40,708 nucleotides of DNA from Corallococcus sicarius (GTDB lineage Bacteria > Myxococcota > Myxococcia > Myxococcales > Myxococcaceae), in contig NZ_RAWG01000061.1 in assembly GCF_003611735.1 (NCBI RefSeq), positions 1 to 40,708 of the forward strand, written 5' to 3'. The stretch's first letter is position 1. Each line of letters begins with the position of its first letter. The notes beneath the pieces are model-generated. The model was not told the origin of the DNA and made no database searches. It was given only the letters and a program-made list of their open reading frames with translations. A program made the position numbers and the translations under genes. Shown piece by piece: positions 14,810 through 23,353 of the stretch.

Positions 14810-16549
14810 TCACAGCTCGTTGAAGATGAGCAGCCCGCGCGCCGTGTCCACGACGTACACGGACCCGTCCCCCGGCACGCGGATGCCGATGGCGCCCTCG
14901 AAGATCCCGCTGTCCCGGCCGGGCTGGGTCTCGAGGAAGGTGTTGAAGTGCGCCACCTCGCGCGGCTTCGGGGGCACCGACACGTCCAGCACGCGCACGC
15001 CCTCGTGGTAGTACGCGATGTAGAGCTTCGTGCCCCTGAGGATCATGTTGTGGATGGAGAACTCGGGGCGCAGGCCGTACTCGCCAATGAGCCGCATGTT
15101 CGCCGGGTCGGTGACGTCCAGCACGCGCAGGTGCGCGTTGACGCCCTCGCCGCCCTCGAAGGCGATGGTGCGGCCCGCGAAGGTGCCCACCGCGCTCGCA
15201 TGGGAGTACTGGCCGTCGAAGACATACGCGCCCAGCTCCTGCACCTGGTCCGGGTTGCTCACGTCGAAGGCCACGAAGCCGGAGCTCGTGCTGTTGACGT
15301 AGAGGCGGTCGCCGTACGCGAAGGCGTCGTGCGGCCCTCCCCACTCTCCGGACACCGTCACCCGGTTGAGCAGCACGGGTGAGAGCGGCGAGGACACATC
15401 GAACAGGAGCGTCTGGCTCGCGGGCTCGGGCGCCATCGCATAGAGCCGGTCGCCCTGCACGTGGACGGTGTGCACGGCCAGGGCCTGGCCGGGCACGGCG
15501 CGCACGTACTGCGGGTCGGCGGGATGGGAGATGTCGTAGACGATGACGCCGGAGCTGACGCTCGCGATGTAGAGCGCATCGCCCTTCGCCCAGACGCCGT
15601 TCCAGTAGCCATCGCCCGGAAGCTGGATGCGCTTCGTGAGGACGGGGTGTGCCTTGTCGGTCACGTCGAAGACCGCCAGTCCGCCCGCCTGGGACTTGTT
15701 CCCGGTGCCCACCACATAGGCATGGTCCTTCGCCACGTAGACATCCACCGGAAAGCCCAGGGGGACCGCGGCCTCGGATTGGAGGACGAGGCCGCCCGAG
15801 GACTCGGACTCACCGCGTCCCCAGGAGGGACGCAGCGCGGTGAAGGTCCCCTTGCTGCGCACCTTGCCGTCGGTGCATTGGACGAAGCAGCCGTTGACGC
15901 GGCGGGGCTCGGGCCGGGTGCAACCCACGAACGTGAAGTCCCGGGCGGGGAGGTAGGGAGGAAGCGCGGCGAAGGTGCTGCTGAAGACGAATGAGCCCGG
16001 ACCCACGGACTGCTGCGTCAGGGGCCTGCCGTTGAGCATGCCCGGTCCCCCGTCGAACGGCAGCGTCAGGCCATAGCCGGCGGTGACGTACCCCGAGGCG
16101 GAGCGGTTGCGCAGGTGGTACGTGCCCACGGACTCCAACGTGTCGAGCGCGCCCGCCGGACATGCGGAGCGGTCGAACAGGGCCAGGTCGTTGCAGTCCG
16201 TGACGGGGGTGCCCGTCGGCAGGACGAAGGTGCAGTCCGAATAGAGCTCCGGGGTCAGCCAGTCGGAGTTCTCGGGGAGCGTCGCGGCGCCGCCGTCCCA
16301 GGGGTCAACCTCGGGGCCCGCGTCGGAGCCCGCGTCGGAGCCTCCGGTGCCCGCGTCCTGGTAAGACGGGTCGCCCGCGTCCCCGGGCCCCGCATCCACG
16401 TCGGAGGTGCCGGAGTCCAACGGCGTGCCGGAGTCCAACGGCGTGCCGGAGTCCACGGACGTGCCGGCATCCGAGGCGGAATCGGTGGAGCAGCCCGTCA
16501 GGGCCAGGGACACGGTCAGGGGCAGGAGCCAACGGAGCGGGAGTGACAT
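14810..16549 (-). CDS. LVIVD-repeat beta-propeller lipoprotein 2
   Basis: A 579-residue lipoprotein, paralogue of the gene just downstream. Signal ends in SLALTGC (Cys20), followed by a long Asp/Ser/Gly/Ala-rich linker (about 21-75, with TPLDSG repeated), then the same Cys-containing domain (CTFVLPTGTPVTDC, RSACPAG, GCTRPEP, GCFVQC) and LVIVD repeats (DVYVAKDHAYVV, LYIASVSSGVIVYDIS, LYVNSTSSGFVAFDVSNP, LRVLDVTDPANM, LYIAYYHEGVRVLDVS). 'DAG' linkers of this kind are common in myxobacterial surface lipoproteins. ATG 16549 has GAGG five bases upstream. A longer reading frame to 17839 runs antisense through the ATPase gene and is rejected. The tandem copies arose by duplication and have diverged strongly in the linker. 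Confidence 0.88.
   Translation of the reverse strand: MSLPLRWLLPLTVSLALTGCSTDSASDAGTSVDSGTPLDSGTPLDSGTSDVDAGPGDAGDPSYQDAGTGGSDAGSDAGPEVDPWDGGAATLPENSDWLTPELYSDCTFVLPTGTPVTDCNDLALFDRSACPAGALDTLESVGTYHLRNRSASGYVTAGYGLTLPFDGGPGMLNGRPLTQQSVGPGSFVFSSTFAALPPYLPARDFTFVGCTRPEPRRVNGCFVQCTDGKVRSKGTFTALRPSWGRGESESSGGLVLQSEAAVPLGFPVDVYVAKDHAYVVGTGNKSQAGGLAVFDVTDKAHPVLTKRIQLPGDGYWNGVWAKGDALYIASVSSGVIVYDISHPADPQYVRAVPGQALAVHTVHVQGDRLYAMAPEPASQTLLFDVSSPLSPVLLNRVTVSGEWGGPHDAFAYGDRLYVNSTSSGFVAFDVSNPDQVQELGAYVFDGQYSHASAVGTFAGRTIAFEGGEGVNAHLRVLDVTDPANMRLIGEYGLRPEFSIHNMILRGTKLYIAYYHEGVRVLDVSVPPKPREVAHFNTFLETQPGRDSGIFEGAIGIRVPGDGSVYVVDTARGLLIFNEL
16407..16460 (-). repeat. 18-bp tandem repeat in lipoprotein linker
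   Basis: The unit GTGCCGGAGTCCAACGGC (plus strand) occurs at 16407-16424 and 16425-16442 with a decayed third copy at 16443-16460. It codes on the minus strand for TPLDSG repeats in the linker and is likely length-variable between strains. Confidence 0.85.
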
Positions 16550-16705
16550 GGGCCATCCTCTGCGCGACGACGTGGAAGCGGATTCGCGAAGAGATATACG
16601 AGCAGGCCCCTCATTCCTGGCGGTCCCCATGTTTTCGGGCCCGGGTGGGGCAGGCGCGTCGGGTCTCACCCCCCAACCCGTGGGGCCAGCTAGGCTGCGC
16701 CGCCC

Positions 16706-17803
16706 ATGCCCATCACGCGTCTGGAAATCGCAGGCTACCGCTCCGTGCGTCAGCTCCACCTGGAGCTGGGCCCGGTGAACGTGGTGGTGGGACCCAACGG
16801 CAGCGGCAAGACGAACCTGTACCGGGCGCTGTACCTCCTCGCGGTGTCGGCGGAAGGCCGGCTGGCGCGCACGCTGGCGGAGGAGGGCGGCACGCCGAGC
16901 GTGATGTGGGCGGGCTCCCGAGACCCCAAGAAGCCGGTCCGGCTGAAGGTGGCGGTGGACCTGGGCGAGCTCGCCTACGAGCTGCAATGCGGCCCCATCC
17001 CCCTGGAGGACACGGCCTTCCGGTTGGATCCGGAGGTGAAGGAGGAGCACCTCTGGGCGTACTCCGGAGGCCGGCGCGGGGTGCTGATGGAGCGCAAGGG
17101 CCGCACGGCGTTCCTGCGCGACGCGGACGGCACGCGGGTGACGTTCCCCACGGAGCTGTGGAGCGCGGAGTCGGTGTTGGATCAGCTCGCGGACCCCCAC
17201 CGCTTCCCCCGGCTGATGGAGGTCCAGCGGACCCTGAAGGCGTGGCGCTTCTACCACCACTTCCGCACGGACCCGGACGCGCCCCTGAGGCATCCCCAGG
17301 TGGGCGTGCGCACGCCGGTGCTCGCGCATGACGGGAGGGACCTGGCGGCGGCGCTCCAGACCATCCTGGAGGTGGGGGACGATGCCGCGCTCGAGCAGGG
17401 GCTCGACGACGCCTTCCCGGGCACGCGCCTGGAGGTGCGCGCGGACGAGGGGCGCTTCAGCCTGCTCCTGCACATGCCCGGCCTGTCCAGGCCCATGGCG
17501 GCGACGGAGCTGTCGGACGGGACGCTGCGCTACCTGTGCCTGCTGGCGGCGCTGCTCAGCCCCCGTCCGCCTCCGTTCCTCGCGCTGAACGAGCCGGAGA
17601 CGAGCCTGCACCCGGAGCTGCTCAAGCCCCTGGGTCGGCTCATCGTGAACGCGGCGAAGGACAGCCAGGTCTGGGTGACGACGCACGCGGAGGAGCTCGC
17701 GAGCACCATCTCCCAGCACTCCGGCGCGGAGCCCGTGCACCTCGTGAAGCACGAGGGCGCGACGACGGTGAAGCGAAACAAGGGGGAGGATGACGCGGAG
17801 TGA
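16706..17803 (+). CDS. RecF/ABC-like AAA ATPase (COG4637-like)
   Basis: A 365-residue ATPase: MPITRLEIAGYRSVRQLHLEL start strand, Walker A GPNGSGKT (29-36), ABC signature-like LSDGT, and Walker B FLALNEPETSLHPELL followed by the H-loop WVTTHAEELA. The Asp normally before the catalytic Glu is Asn (NEPE), which I recall as usual for this subfamily. No TOPRIM or nuclease domain is fused. Related proteins are stand-alone predicted ATPases or partners in overcoming-lysogenization-type defence, but no nuclease partner lies next to it here, so a defence role is not supported. Divergent from lipoprotein 2 across 156 bp. The ATG lies about 10 bp after a weak purine stretch; the start is supported by the conserved N-terminus. 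Confidence 0.88.
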   Translation: MPITRLEIAGYRSVRQLHLELGPVNVVVGPNGSGKTNLYRALYLLAVSAEGRLARTLAEEGGTPSVMWAGSRDPKKPVRLKVAVDLGELAYELQCGPIPLEDTAFRLDPEVKEEHLWAYSGGRRGVLMERKGRTAFLRDADGTRVTFPTELWSAESVLDQLADPHRFPRLMEVQRTLKAWRFYHHFRTDPDAPLRHPQVGVRTPVLAHDGRDLAAALQTILEVGDDAALEQGLDDAFPGTRLEVRADEGRFSLLLHMPGLSRPMAATELSDGTLRYLCLLAALLSPRPPPFLALNEPETSLHPELLKPLGRLIVNAAKDSQVWVTTHAEELASTISQHSGAEPVHLVKHEGATTVKRNKGEDDAE

Positions 17804-17890
17804 CGCGCTCAATGCCTGTCGAGCCCCGTTACAGCTCACAGCGTCAAGAGTGACAATGACGCAGCATCAGGGCAGTGACACCGGAAGTCT

Positions 17891-17918
17891 TTGCCTCATG
17901 CAGGTGGGTGGATATAGT
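17891..17918 (+). promoter_or_regulatory. Sigma-70-like promoter for the DUF3291 operon
   Basis: TTGCCT (17891-17896), 16-bp spacer, TATAGT (17913-17918), 33 bp before the ATG at 17952. Two copies of AGTGACA lie just upstream (17849-17855 and 17874-17880, 25 bp apart), possible regulator sites. A sigma-54 reading of the same area fails because GG and GC are 11, not 10, bases apart. Confidence 0.45.
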
Positions 17919-17951
17919 TGCCATTTCCCTTCAGGCATCAGGAAATCTCCG

Positions 17952-18461
17952 ATGACGACCAGCTACCACGTGGCCCAGCTAGCGATTTCGCTCGCGCGAG
18001 AACCGCTTTCTCATCCCATGATGCAAGACTTTGTTTCACAACTGGCTCCGGTGAATGCGCTGGCGGACCGGTCCCCTGGCTTCGTCTGGCGCCTCCAGAC
18101 CAACGAGGGCAACTCCACGGGTGTCCGCGGTTACGACAATCCGTTGATCTTGTTGAACATGTCCACGTGGGAGTCCGTCGACGCGCTCTTCGACTTCGTC
18201 TATCGCAGCGGGCACATCGTGCCGTTCAGGGATCGCAAGCAGTGGTTCCTGCCGGTGGAAGGGCCGCCCTACGTGCTCTGGTGGGTCCCCGCCGGGCACA
18301 AGCCCACGGTCGAGGAAGCCAGGGAGCGGCTCGAGCTGCTGGGTCGCGAGGGGCCGTCCCCCCGGGCCTTCGACTTCAAGCACCGCTTTCCGTCGCCGGC
18401 CGAGGAGTCCGCTCCCGCGCCCGCGACCGCCGCCGTTCGCAAAGAGGCTGGCGCCGCCTGA
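17952..18461 (+). CDS. DUF3291 (ABM-superfamily) protein
   Basis: A 169-residue soluble protein. The start YHVAQLAISLAREPL, then LAPVNALADRSPGFVWRLQ, ILLNMSTWESVDALFDFVYRSGH and WFLPVEGPPYVLWWVPAGHKPTVEEARERL are the hallmarks of DUF3291, a dimeric alpha-beta barrel related to ABM monooxygenases; substrate unknown. ATG 17952 is supported by AGGAAAT at 17941-17947 region and by the family's usual N-terminus; upstream in-frame starts add 54 unrelated residues. The Ala/Pro-rich tail after residue 155 is extra. First gene of a three-gene plus-strand operon facing the oxidase operon, so it probably handles a product or intermediate of that pathway. Confidence 0.85.
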   Translation: MTTSYHVAQLAISLAREPLSHPMMQDFVSQLAPVNALADRSPGFVWRLQTNEGNSTGVRGYDNPLILLNMSTWESVDALFDFVYRSGHIVPFRDRKQWFLPVEGPPYVLWWVPAGHKPTVEEARERLELLGREGPSPRAFDFKHRFPSPAEESAPAPATAAVRKEAGAA

Positions 18462-18520
18462 GCAGTCGCGGTCCGGGTTGCGCCGGACACATCACGAAGA
18501 CCAGGGGAGGGCACTGAACC

Positions 18521-18943
18521 ATGTCAGGCGTCATCGAGCTGAGCCAGCAGGAAGCCGTTGAGTTCCACCGCGTCCTCGAAGCGTGGCTTCGGGGGGACGG
18601 GCCTCGTTCCTCGGATGCGTCCTCACGCCTGGAGCGCGCGTTCGCACCCGACTGCAAGCTCTTTGCGCCCGGGGGCGTCGTCGAGGAGAAGTCCGTGCTG
18701 ATGGCCCGGCTCTTCCAGGCCCACGGCTCCAAGCCTGACATGGAGATCACCATCGAGAACTTCGCCCCGGTGTGGTCTCGGGACGATGTCGCCCTGGTCA
18801 GCTACATCGAGTGGCGGAAGTCGGGCGGGCAGAGAACGGGCCGGTATGCCTCCGTGTTGTTCCGTGCAGACGCGGATGCTCCTGGCGGCGTCCGGTGGTT
18901 GCACATCCACGAAACCTGGCTGGCGAACCACGGCCCCAGCTAG
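18521..18943 (+). CDS. NTF2/SnoaL-like protein
   Basis: A 140-residue protein with the plan of an NTF2-like cone: an N-terminal helix (EAVEFHRVLEAWLRGD), then RLERAFAPDCKLFAPGG, a helix, then strands (MEITIENFAPVWSRDDVALVSYIEWRKSGGQRTGRYASVLFRAD and VRWLHIHETWL). In this fold family (SnoaL, DUF4440, ketosteroid isomerase) the cone binds small hydrophobic molecules as isomerase, cyclase or hydrolase. Candidate polar residues in the pocket are Asp and His in the last strand (WLHIHE). GGGAGGG lies 9 bases before ATG 18521. It sits 59 bp after the DUF3291 gene and 53 bp before the DUF3237 gene. Confidence 0.75.
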   Translation: MSGVIELSQQEAVEFHRVLEAWLRGDGPRSSDASSRLERAFAPDCKLFAPGGVVEEKSVLMARLFQAHGSKPDMEITIENFAPVWSRDDVALVSYIEWRKSGGQRTGRYASVLFRADADAPGGVRWLHIHETWLANHGPS

Positions 18944-18996
18944 GTCGCGGTCCACACCCCGCGCTGCGCGGATGACCCCGAGGCAAGGAACCTTCT

Positions 18997-19440
18997 TTGA
19001 AACTCACGACACTGGCTGACTTCGAGCTGAGCTACACCTGGATGGAGTTCCTGGACTTCGGGAACGGCGGCCAGTACCTCGCGATTGTCGACGGGTCGTT
19101 CACCGGGGACCAGCTCGCGGGCGCGGTGCGCTTCCTGAACGTGCCGGTGAAGCGGCCCGACAACGTGAACCTCCCCGCGCTGCGGGGCGTGCTCACCACG
19201 CAGTCCGGGACCAAGGTCTACCTGGAGATGAATGGCGTCTCGCTGCTGAGGGCCGCTGACCAGGCGAGGGTCTGCACCGCGTCCGTCATGTTCCGCAGCG
19301 GCGACCCCGCCTACGCACGGTTGAACAACGCGTTCGGCCTCATGGAGGGGATCCTGGACGCCTCCAACCAGGCGCGGGGGCGCATCTACCTGTGTGAAAA
19401 CACCCATGGCCTGAACGAAGTGGCGGCGCCAGCCCGGTAG
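18997..19440 (+). CDS. DUF3237-like beta-barrel protein (TTG start)
   Basis: A 147-residue protein, mostly beta strands: ADFELSYTWMEF, YLAIVDGSFTGDQLAGAVRF, LPALRGVLTTQSGTKVYLEMNGVSLL, CTASVMFRSGDPAYARLNNAFGLMEGILD, ARGRIYLCEN. The 'ADFELSY ... G...G.V ... RGVL.T..G..VYLEMNG ... F.SGDP.Y.RLNN' pattern resembles DUF3237, a small barrel often found beside aromatic or polyketide pathway genes. The start is TTG 18997, chosen because AAGGAA (18985-18990) lies exactly six bases upstream and because the next ATG would cut into the first strand. Last gene of the plus-strand operon; its stop is 28 bp from the stop of the facing decarboxylase gene. Confidence 0.7.
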   Translation: MKLTTLADFELSYTWMEFLDFGNGGQYLAIVDGSFTGDQLAGAVRFLNVPVKRPDNVNLPALRGVLTTQSGTKVYLEMNGVSLLRAADQARVCTASVMFRSGDPAYARLNNAFGLMEGILDASNQARGRIYLCENTHGLNEVAAPAR

Positions 19441-19468
19441 CAGGCGCCGCCACCAAGACGGCCCTGTC

Positions 19469-21010
19469 TCAGGCGGTCTCCCGGCTGGGGCGTCCAGGCC
19501 GCAGCTCCGCATCGAGCCCGGCCCCCAGCCGCCGCACCGTCCCGGGGAGGCTTTCGATGTCCGCGACGGTGGTGTTGTTGTTCACGATGCAGACACGCAG
19601 GACCGTCATCCCCTCCACGGAGGTATGCGAAGGATAGGCAGCGCCGCTGAGCTGCAACCGCTGGAGGAGCTTCTTGTTCAGGGTGTTGAGGTAGTCGCGG
19701 TGTTTCGCGGGGTCCGCCTGGAGGTCCTCCGGCAGATAGCGGAACGTGGTGATGCTCAACCCCTGCGTCAGGGCCTGGAGCTCCGGCTCGGCTTCGACCA
19801 GGGCGTGCAGGTGGCGCGCAAGCCGGATGTCGTCTCCAATCATCCTCGCGTAGCCGGACGCCCCCGCGTGTTGCAGGCAGAGGCGCACCTTGAGGGCTCG
19901 CAGGCTGCGCGTCGTCTGCGGACCCAGGTCGCGGAGCTGAAGGGTCTCAGGCCCTCCCAGCAGGGCCTGCTCCTCGCTGTCCGCGTAGTAGGTCGCGCCC
20001 TCGTGGAAGGTGTCGTAGAGCACGCGCCGGTCCCGCGTCAGCAGACACCCGACGTCGGCGGGGACGTACATCCACTTGTGCGGATCAATGACCAGCGAAT
20101 CCGCCTCCCGGAGGGCCTGGAGCTCCGGGGGCGCATCGGGTGACAGCACCGCGAGCCCTCCGTAGGCGCCATCCACGTGGAACCACAGCCCCTGCTGCTT
20201 GCAGAGGGCGGCAATCTCCGGCAGCGGGTCCACGGCACCGGTGCCCGTGGTCCCCGCCGTCGCGGTGACCATGAAGGGCTTGAAGCCCGCCCGCAGGTCG
20301 GCCTGGATGCGTTGCTCCAGCTCGGCGACCTGCATGCGCCCACTGTGGTCGGTGCCAATCTTCCGGAGCGCCCTGGCTCCCAGCCCGCAGAGGTTGACGG
20401 CCGACAGGATGCTCGTGTGGGCCTCCCCGCTGGCATAGAGACACAGCTGCTCGCCAGAAGGGCCCGTCACGCCCTGGCTCCGCACGTCCCAGCCCGCCTT
20501 GGTGTGCAGCGCCGCGCGGACCGCGACCAGGTTGGCCAGGGAACCACCGCCCAGGAACAGCCCCCCGCAGTCGGTGGGAAAGCCGACGAGCCTGGCCATC
20601 CAGCGCACGGTCTGCGCTTCCAGCGACACGGTGATGGCACAGGTGGGAAAGCTGGTGACGGGGGGATTGATGACGGACGCGAGCAGGTCCGACAGGGCCC
20701 CGAGCGGACTGGGTGACCCCATGATGTAGGCCCAGAAGCGCGGGTGGGCCGTGGAGACGGCGTGCTCGCTCAGGAGCGAGAACGCCCGCTCCAGCACCGC
20801 CTGGGACGCCTTGCCCTCCTCCGGGAAGGGGTCCGCATCGAGCAGCTCCCGGATCCGGAGGGCTGACTGCTCGGGCCGGATGGGCTGCGCCGGCAGGCCC
20901 TCGAGATACTCCCCGAGCTGCTCCACGAGCTGGTGCCCCAGGGTCCGGAACTCGGCGGCGGACAGGGCGGCACTGTCCGTGCGGCCCCGCGGATCCACCG
21001 ACTCAGTCAT
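19469..21010 (-). CDS. PLP-dependent group II amino-acid decarboxylase
   Basis: A 513-residue fold-type I PLP enzyme: stacking His in GEAHTS (H198), TAGTTGTGAVDPL, cofactor Asp in HVDGAYGG (D280) and the Schiff-base lysine in VIDPHKWMY (K312). It matches the aromatic-L-amino-acid / diaminobutyrate / glutamate decarboxylase superfamily; the substrate cannot be told from motifs. Length is typical (about 480-520). The start overlaps the end of the MBL gene by 8 bp with GGAGG in place, so it is the last gene of the minus-strand operon. In this setting it probably removes CO2 from an amino acid or amino-acid-derived intermediate to give an amine. Confidence 0.92.
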   Translation of the reverse strand: MTESVDPRGRTDSAALSAAEFRTLGHQLVEQLGEYLEGLPAQPIRPEQSALRIRELLDADPFPEEGKASQAVLERAFSLLSEHAVSTAHPRFWAYIMGSPSPLGALSDLLASVINPPVTSFPTCAITVSLEAQTVRWMARLVGFPTDCGGLFLGGGSLANLVAVRAALHTKAGWDVRSQGVTGPSGEQLCLYASGEAHTSILSAVNLCGLGARALRKIGTDHSGRMQVAELEQRIQADLRAGFKPFMVTATAGTTGTGAVDPLPEIAALCKQQGLWFHVDGAYGGLAVLSPDAPPELQALREADSLVIDPHKWMYVPADVGCLLTRDRRVLYDTFHEGATYYADSEEQALLGGPETLQLRDLGPQTTRSLRALKVRLCLQHAGASGYARMIGDDIRLARHLHALVEAEPELQALTQGLSITTFRYLPEDLQADPAKHRDYLNTLNKKLLQRLQLSGAAYPSHTSVEGMTVLRVCIVNNNTTVADIESLPGTVRRLGAGLDAELRPGRPSRETA

Positions 21011-21890
21011 GGGCAGGTGCCTCCGCGGCCTTGGCCAGCTCGGCGGCGACCGGGTTGGCGCCGGCGGGGATGAACGACTCCAGGTAGTCCGTGGGCAGAT
21101 GTGCCTTCATGACCTTGACCAGCTCCGCCTTCGCCCCGTCGTCCAGGACGTTGTTCCCCTTGGCGAGCTTGCGCACCGTCTCCCGGTAGAGGCGCAGGTA
21201 GCGGCGCTGGGCCTCCAGGCCCTCCTTCGGAGCCACCATGGCGCCGTGCCCCGTGTAGAGCTGCCGGCACGCGGAGACCTTCTTCTCGAGCAGGTCCAGG
21301 TTCTTCAGCCACAGGGCCGAGTGGCCATCGTTCATGAACGAGTGGACGCCGTTGAAGACGATGTCCCCCACGAACGCCACGGGAGACGGACCGCCGACCA
21401 CCCAATAGCTGTCCCAGTGGGACTCTCCCTCCCCCAGCTCACCGACGGTGAAGGGGACTCCATCGAAGGACAGGGTCTCTCCGTCCTTGACGAACCGGTT
21501 GGGAAACCGCCGCTTCGCCGGCCAGTCATCGCCGAACACGGGCTTCCACTGCTTCTCCTTGGCATCGTCGATGCGCCGGATGACCCGGTCCACGCCCTGG
21601 GTGGCAATCATGGGGATGTCCAGACCCCGGGAGATCTCCACCGCGCCGTTGTAGTGGTCCGGGTGCCCGTGCGTGATGATCAGCGCGACGAGCGGCTTGC
21701 CAATGGAGTCAATCAGCGCCCGGAACCCCTGGGCGTCGGAGACCCGCATCGTCGTGTCGATGGCCACCACGGAACGCGACGTCTCGACGGCGAAGGCGTT
21801 GGTGAACAGCCCCTCGCACCCCGAGCTGAAGACATGGACCCGCAGCGCGTCGAGCGCGGGCGGCGCGGGGGGCTTGCTCTTGTCTGGCAT
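21003..21890 (-). CDS. Metallo-beta-lactamase-fold hydrolase
   Basis: A 295-residue MBL-fold protein: THGHPDHYNG (H74, H76, D78, H79) is the HxHxDH metal site; a further His in ELGEGESHWDSYW, Asp in FVGDIVFNGVHS and His in LYTGHGAM complete a two-metal centre. No signal peptide, so cytoplasmic. It likely hydrolyses an ester, thioester or lactone in the pathway. The start is 6 bp after the desaturase stop and its 3' end overlaps the decarboxylase start by 8 bp. The Ala/Lys-rich tail is not part of the fold. Confidence 0.9.
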   Translation of the reverse strand: MPDKSKPPAPPALDALRVHVFSSGCEGLFTNAFAVETSRSVVAIDTTMRVSDAQGFRALIDSIGKPLVALIITHGHPDHYNGAVEISRGLDIPMIATQGVDRVIRRIDDAKEKQWKPVFGDDWPAKRRFPNRFVKDGETLSFDGVPFTVGELGEGESHWDSYWVVGGPSPVAFVGDIVFNGVHSFMNDGHSALWLKNLDLLEKKVSACRQLYTGHGAMVAPKEGLEAQRRYLRLYRETVRKLAKGNNVLDDGAKAELVKVMKAHLPTDYLESFIPAGANPVAAELAKAAEAPAHD

Positions 21891-21896
21891 TTGTTT

Positions 21897-23030
21897 TCAC
21901 CGGGGTGAGGAGGGCTCGGCAACCGCGGCAGAGGGCTCGGAAGGGGCACCGGACCACGCGGCCCCGCCCCCTTCGGTGGACCCGCGCGCGAGTTCCTGGA
22001 AGAGGGCCTGCATCCCCTTGGCGGGCTCGGGAGAGAGCCCGGCATTGCACAGGAGCATGCTCAGCTTGGGGAGATCCACCGCCGCGACACCTGGAAACAC
22101 ATGGTGCTCCCGGTGCAGCGTGCGCGGCAGGTAACTGATGAGGACGCGCGGAAGCAGTCCCAGCCGGGTTGACCGGGCGCTGACGTTGAGGTCCTCCGAC
22201 TCCTGCGTCCACCGGTGCTCGGTCAGGTCCATGAGCGTGAGAATCATGGGGTACACCGTGTACATCGGCAGCAGCCACAGCAGCAGGAAGGGGCGCCAGA
22301 GGCCGAAGTACGCCACCCCCCCGAGCACGACGGCGAAGAAGACCAGCTTGATGCGCCGCTCCCGCTCCATCTCCGGATCATCCCGGAACGGCAGGAACAG
22401 GGTCCGCAGGTGGTTGTCCCTCCACTTGATGGCGCCATCCCCCTTGGGCGGCACGTAGTCCTGACGGCCCTTGAAGAACTCGAGGAAGGTCAGGAGCCCT
22501 GCCTTGATGCAGGTCCACACCAGCCGCCCGGGAGCGTAGGGGCGCACGGTGTCCCCGCGCAGCTGCCGCCCCAGCCAGTTGGGGTCTTCCGGGGTGAACA
22601 GGTTCCGGTGATGGAGCAGGTGCACCCGTCGCCACTGGATGAAGGACCAGGCTTCCGGATGATGGAACATCACCAGGTTCGACAGCGTCGTGCCGACGGC
22701 GGCGTTGACCTTGTGGGAGCGGAAGAGGCCGTAGTGGCTCGCATCGTGGTTCAGGATGTAGAGCGAATGCTGCCGCCCCGCGATGAAGACGATGGCGAGG
22801 AGCGTCACCAGGGGGTGGTGGAAGTAGGCCTCCGCCGCGAAGGCAAGCGCAATGGCCGCATAGACTGTCGCGTAGAGCAGGACGCTGCGCCACGGCCGGA
22901 CCTTGTGCAGGGCACGGACCTCCTGCCACGCCTCCTTGGGAAGCAGGTGGCTGGCCTGAGCGCCGAGCACCGGCCACTCACGTCCACCTTCGGGCGTACG
23001 CTCAACCGCGCTGGATTCTGGTTGTCTCAT
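21897..23030 (-). CDS. Membrane fatty-acid desaturase/hydroxylase-type diiron enzyme
   Basis: A 377-residue integral membrane protein with the three His boxes of the desaturase family: HDASH (95-99), HLLHH (137-141) and HREHH (306-310), plus TEHRW near 270. Membrane segments are near 48-68, 72-90, 225-243 and 246-268. The family inserts double bonds or hydroxyls into acyl chains or other lipophilic substrates using a diiron centre and O2. The C-terminal 50 residues are a disordered Ser/Pro/Ala-rich tail. It lies 49 bp after the tautomerase gene and 6 bp before the MBL gene. Substrate unknown. Confidence 0.9.
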   Translation of the reverse strand: MRQPESSAVERTPEGGREWPVLGAQASHLLPKEAWQEVRALHKVRPWRSVLLYATVYAAIALAFAAEAYFHHPLVTLLAIVFIAGRQHSLYILNHDASHYGLFRSHKVNAAVGTTLSNLVMFHHPEAWSFIQWRRVHLLHHRNLFTPEDPNWLGRQLRGDTVRPYAPGRLVWTCIKAGLLTFLEFFKGRQDYVPPKGDGAIKWRDNHLRTLFLPFRDDPEMERERRIKLVFFAVVLGGVAYFGLWRPFLLLWLLPMYTVYPMILTLMDLTEHRWTQESEDLNVSARSTRLGLLPRVLISYLPRTLHREHHVFPGVAAVDLPKLSMLLCNAGLSPEPAKGMQALFQELARGSTEGGGAAWSGAPSEPSAAVAEPSSPR

Positions 23031-23079
23031 TCCGTCAATCTCTCGCCAGGGTCCCCTGTTTCAAACCAGGGGAGACCGC

Positions 23080-23298
23080 CTAGACCTTTTCGCCACGGGC
23101 CCGGGCCGCGCGCCGCAACGCCACACTCGTCCCGTGGACGCCCCAGTTTTCGGGGTCGATCTCCTGGATGACGATGAAGGTGGTCGCAGGGTCCTTCTGC
23201 AGGACATCCACGAAGACCTTCGTGATGCGCTGGATGATCTCCAGCTTCTGCTCCGCGGCGAGCTTGTCCCCGGTGAGCTGGATGTTGACGTATGGCAA
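23080..23298 (-). CDS. 4-oxalocrotonate tautomerase-family protein (TTG start)
   Basis: A 72-residue protein. The start is TTG 23298, decoding to Met-Pro-Tyr-Val-Asn: removal of Met exposes the catalytic Pro1 that all active tautomerases use, and a GAGGGA site lies about six bases upstream. An upstream start at 23373 would bury Pro1 inside the chain and is rejected. Then QLTGDKLAAEQKLEIIQRITKVFVDVLQK and TTFIVIQEIDPENWGVHG follow the 4-OT plan (beta-alpha-beta; PENxGxxG loop); Arg39 of classical 4-OT is not seen at its place. Likely a keto-enol isomerase or related Pro1 chemistry in the pathway. Confidence 0.85.
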   Translation of the reverse strand: MPYVNIQLTGDKLAAEQKLEIIQRITKVFVDVLQKDPATTFIVIQEIDPENWGVHGTSVALRRAARARGEKV

Positions 23299-23353
23299 TG
23301 GGTGTCCCTCGGACAAGGCTGGGTTCGAGCGGGTCTCAAGTGAAGCGGCAAGG

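Noticed and set aside
16706-17803. Defence role (OLD- or Gabija-like) for the RecF/ABC-like ATPase
   Set aside because: No TOPRIM domain, nuclease or helicase partner next to it; the neighbours are lipoproteins and a biosynthetic operon.
16550-17839. N-terminal extension of LVIVD lipoprotein 2 by 430 residues
   Set aside because: It lies antisense to the ATPase gene, has no domain and would bury the lipoprotein signal sequence.
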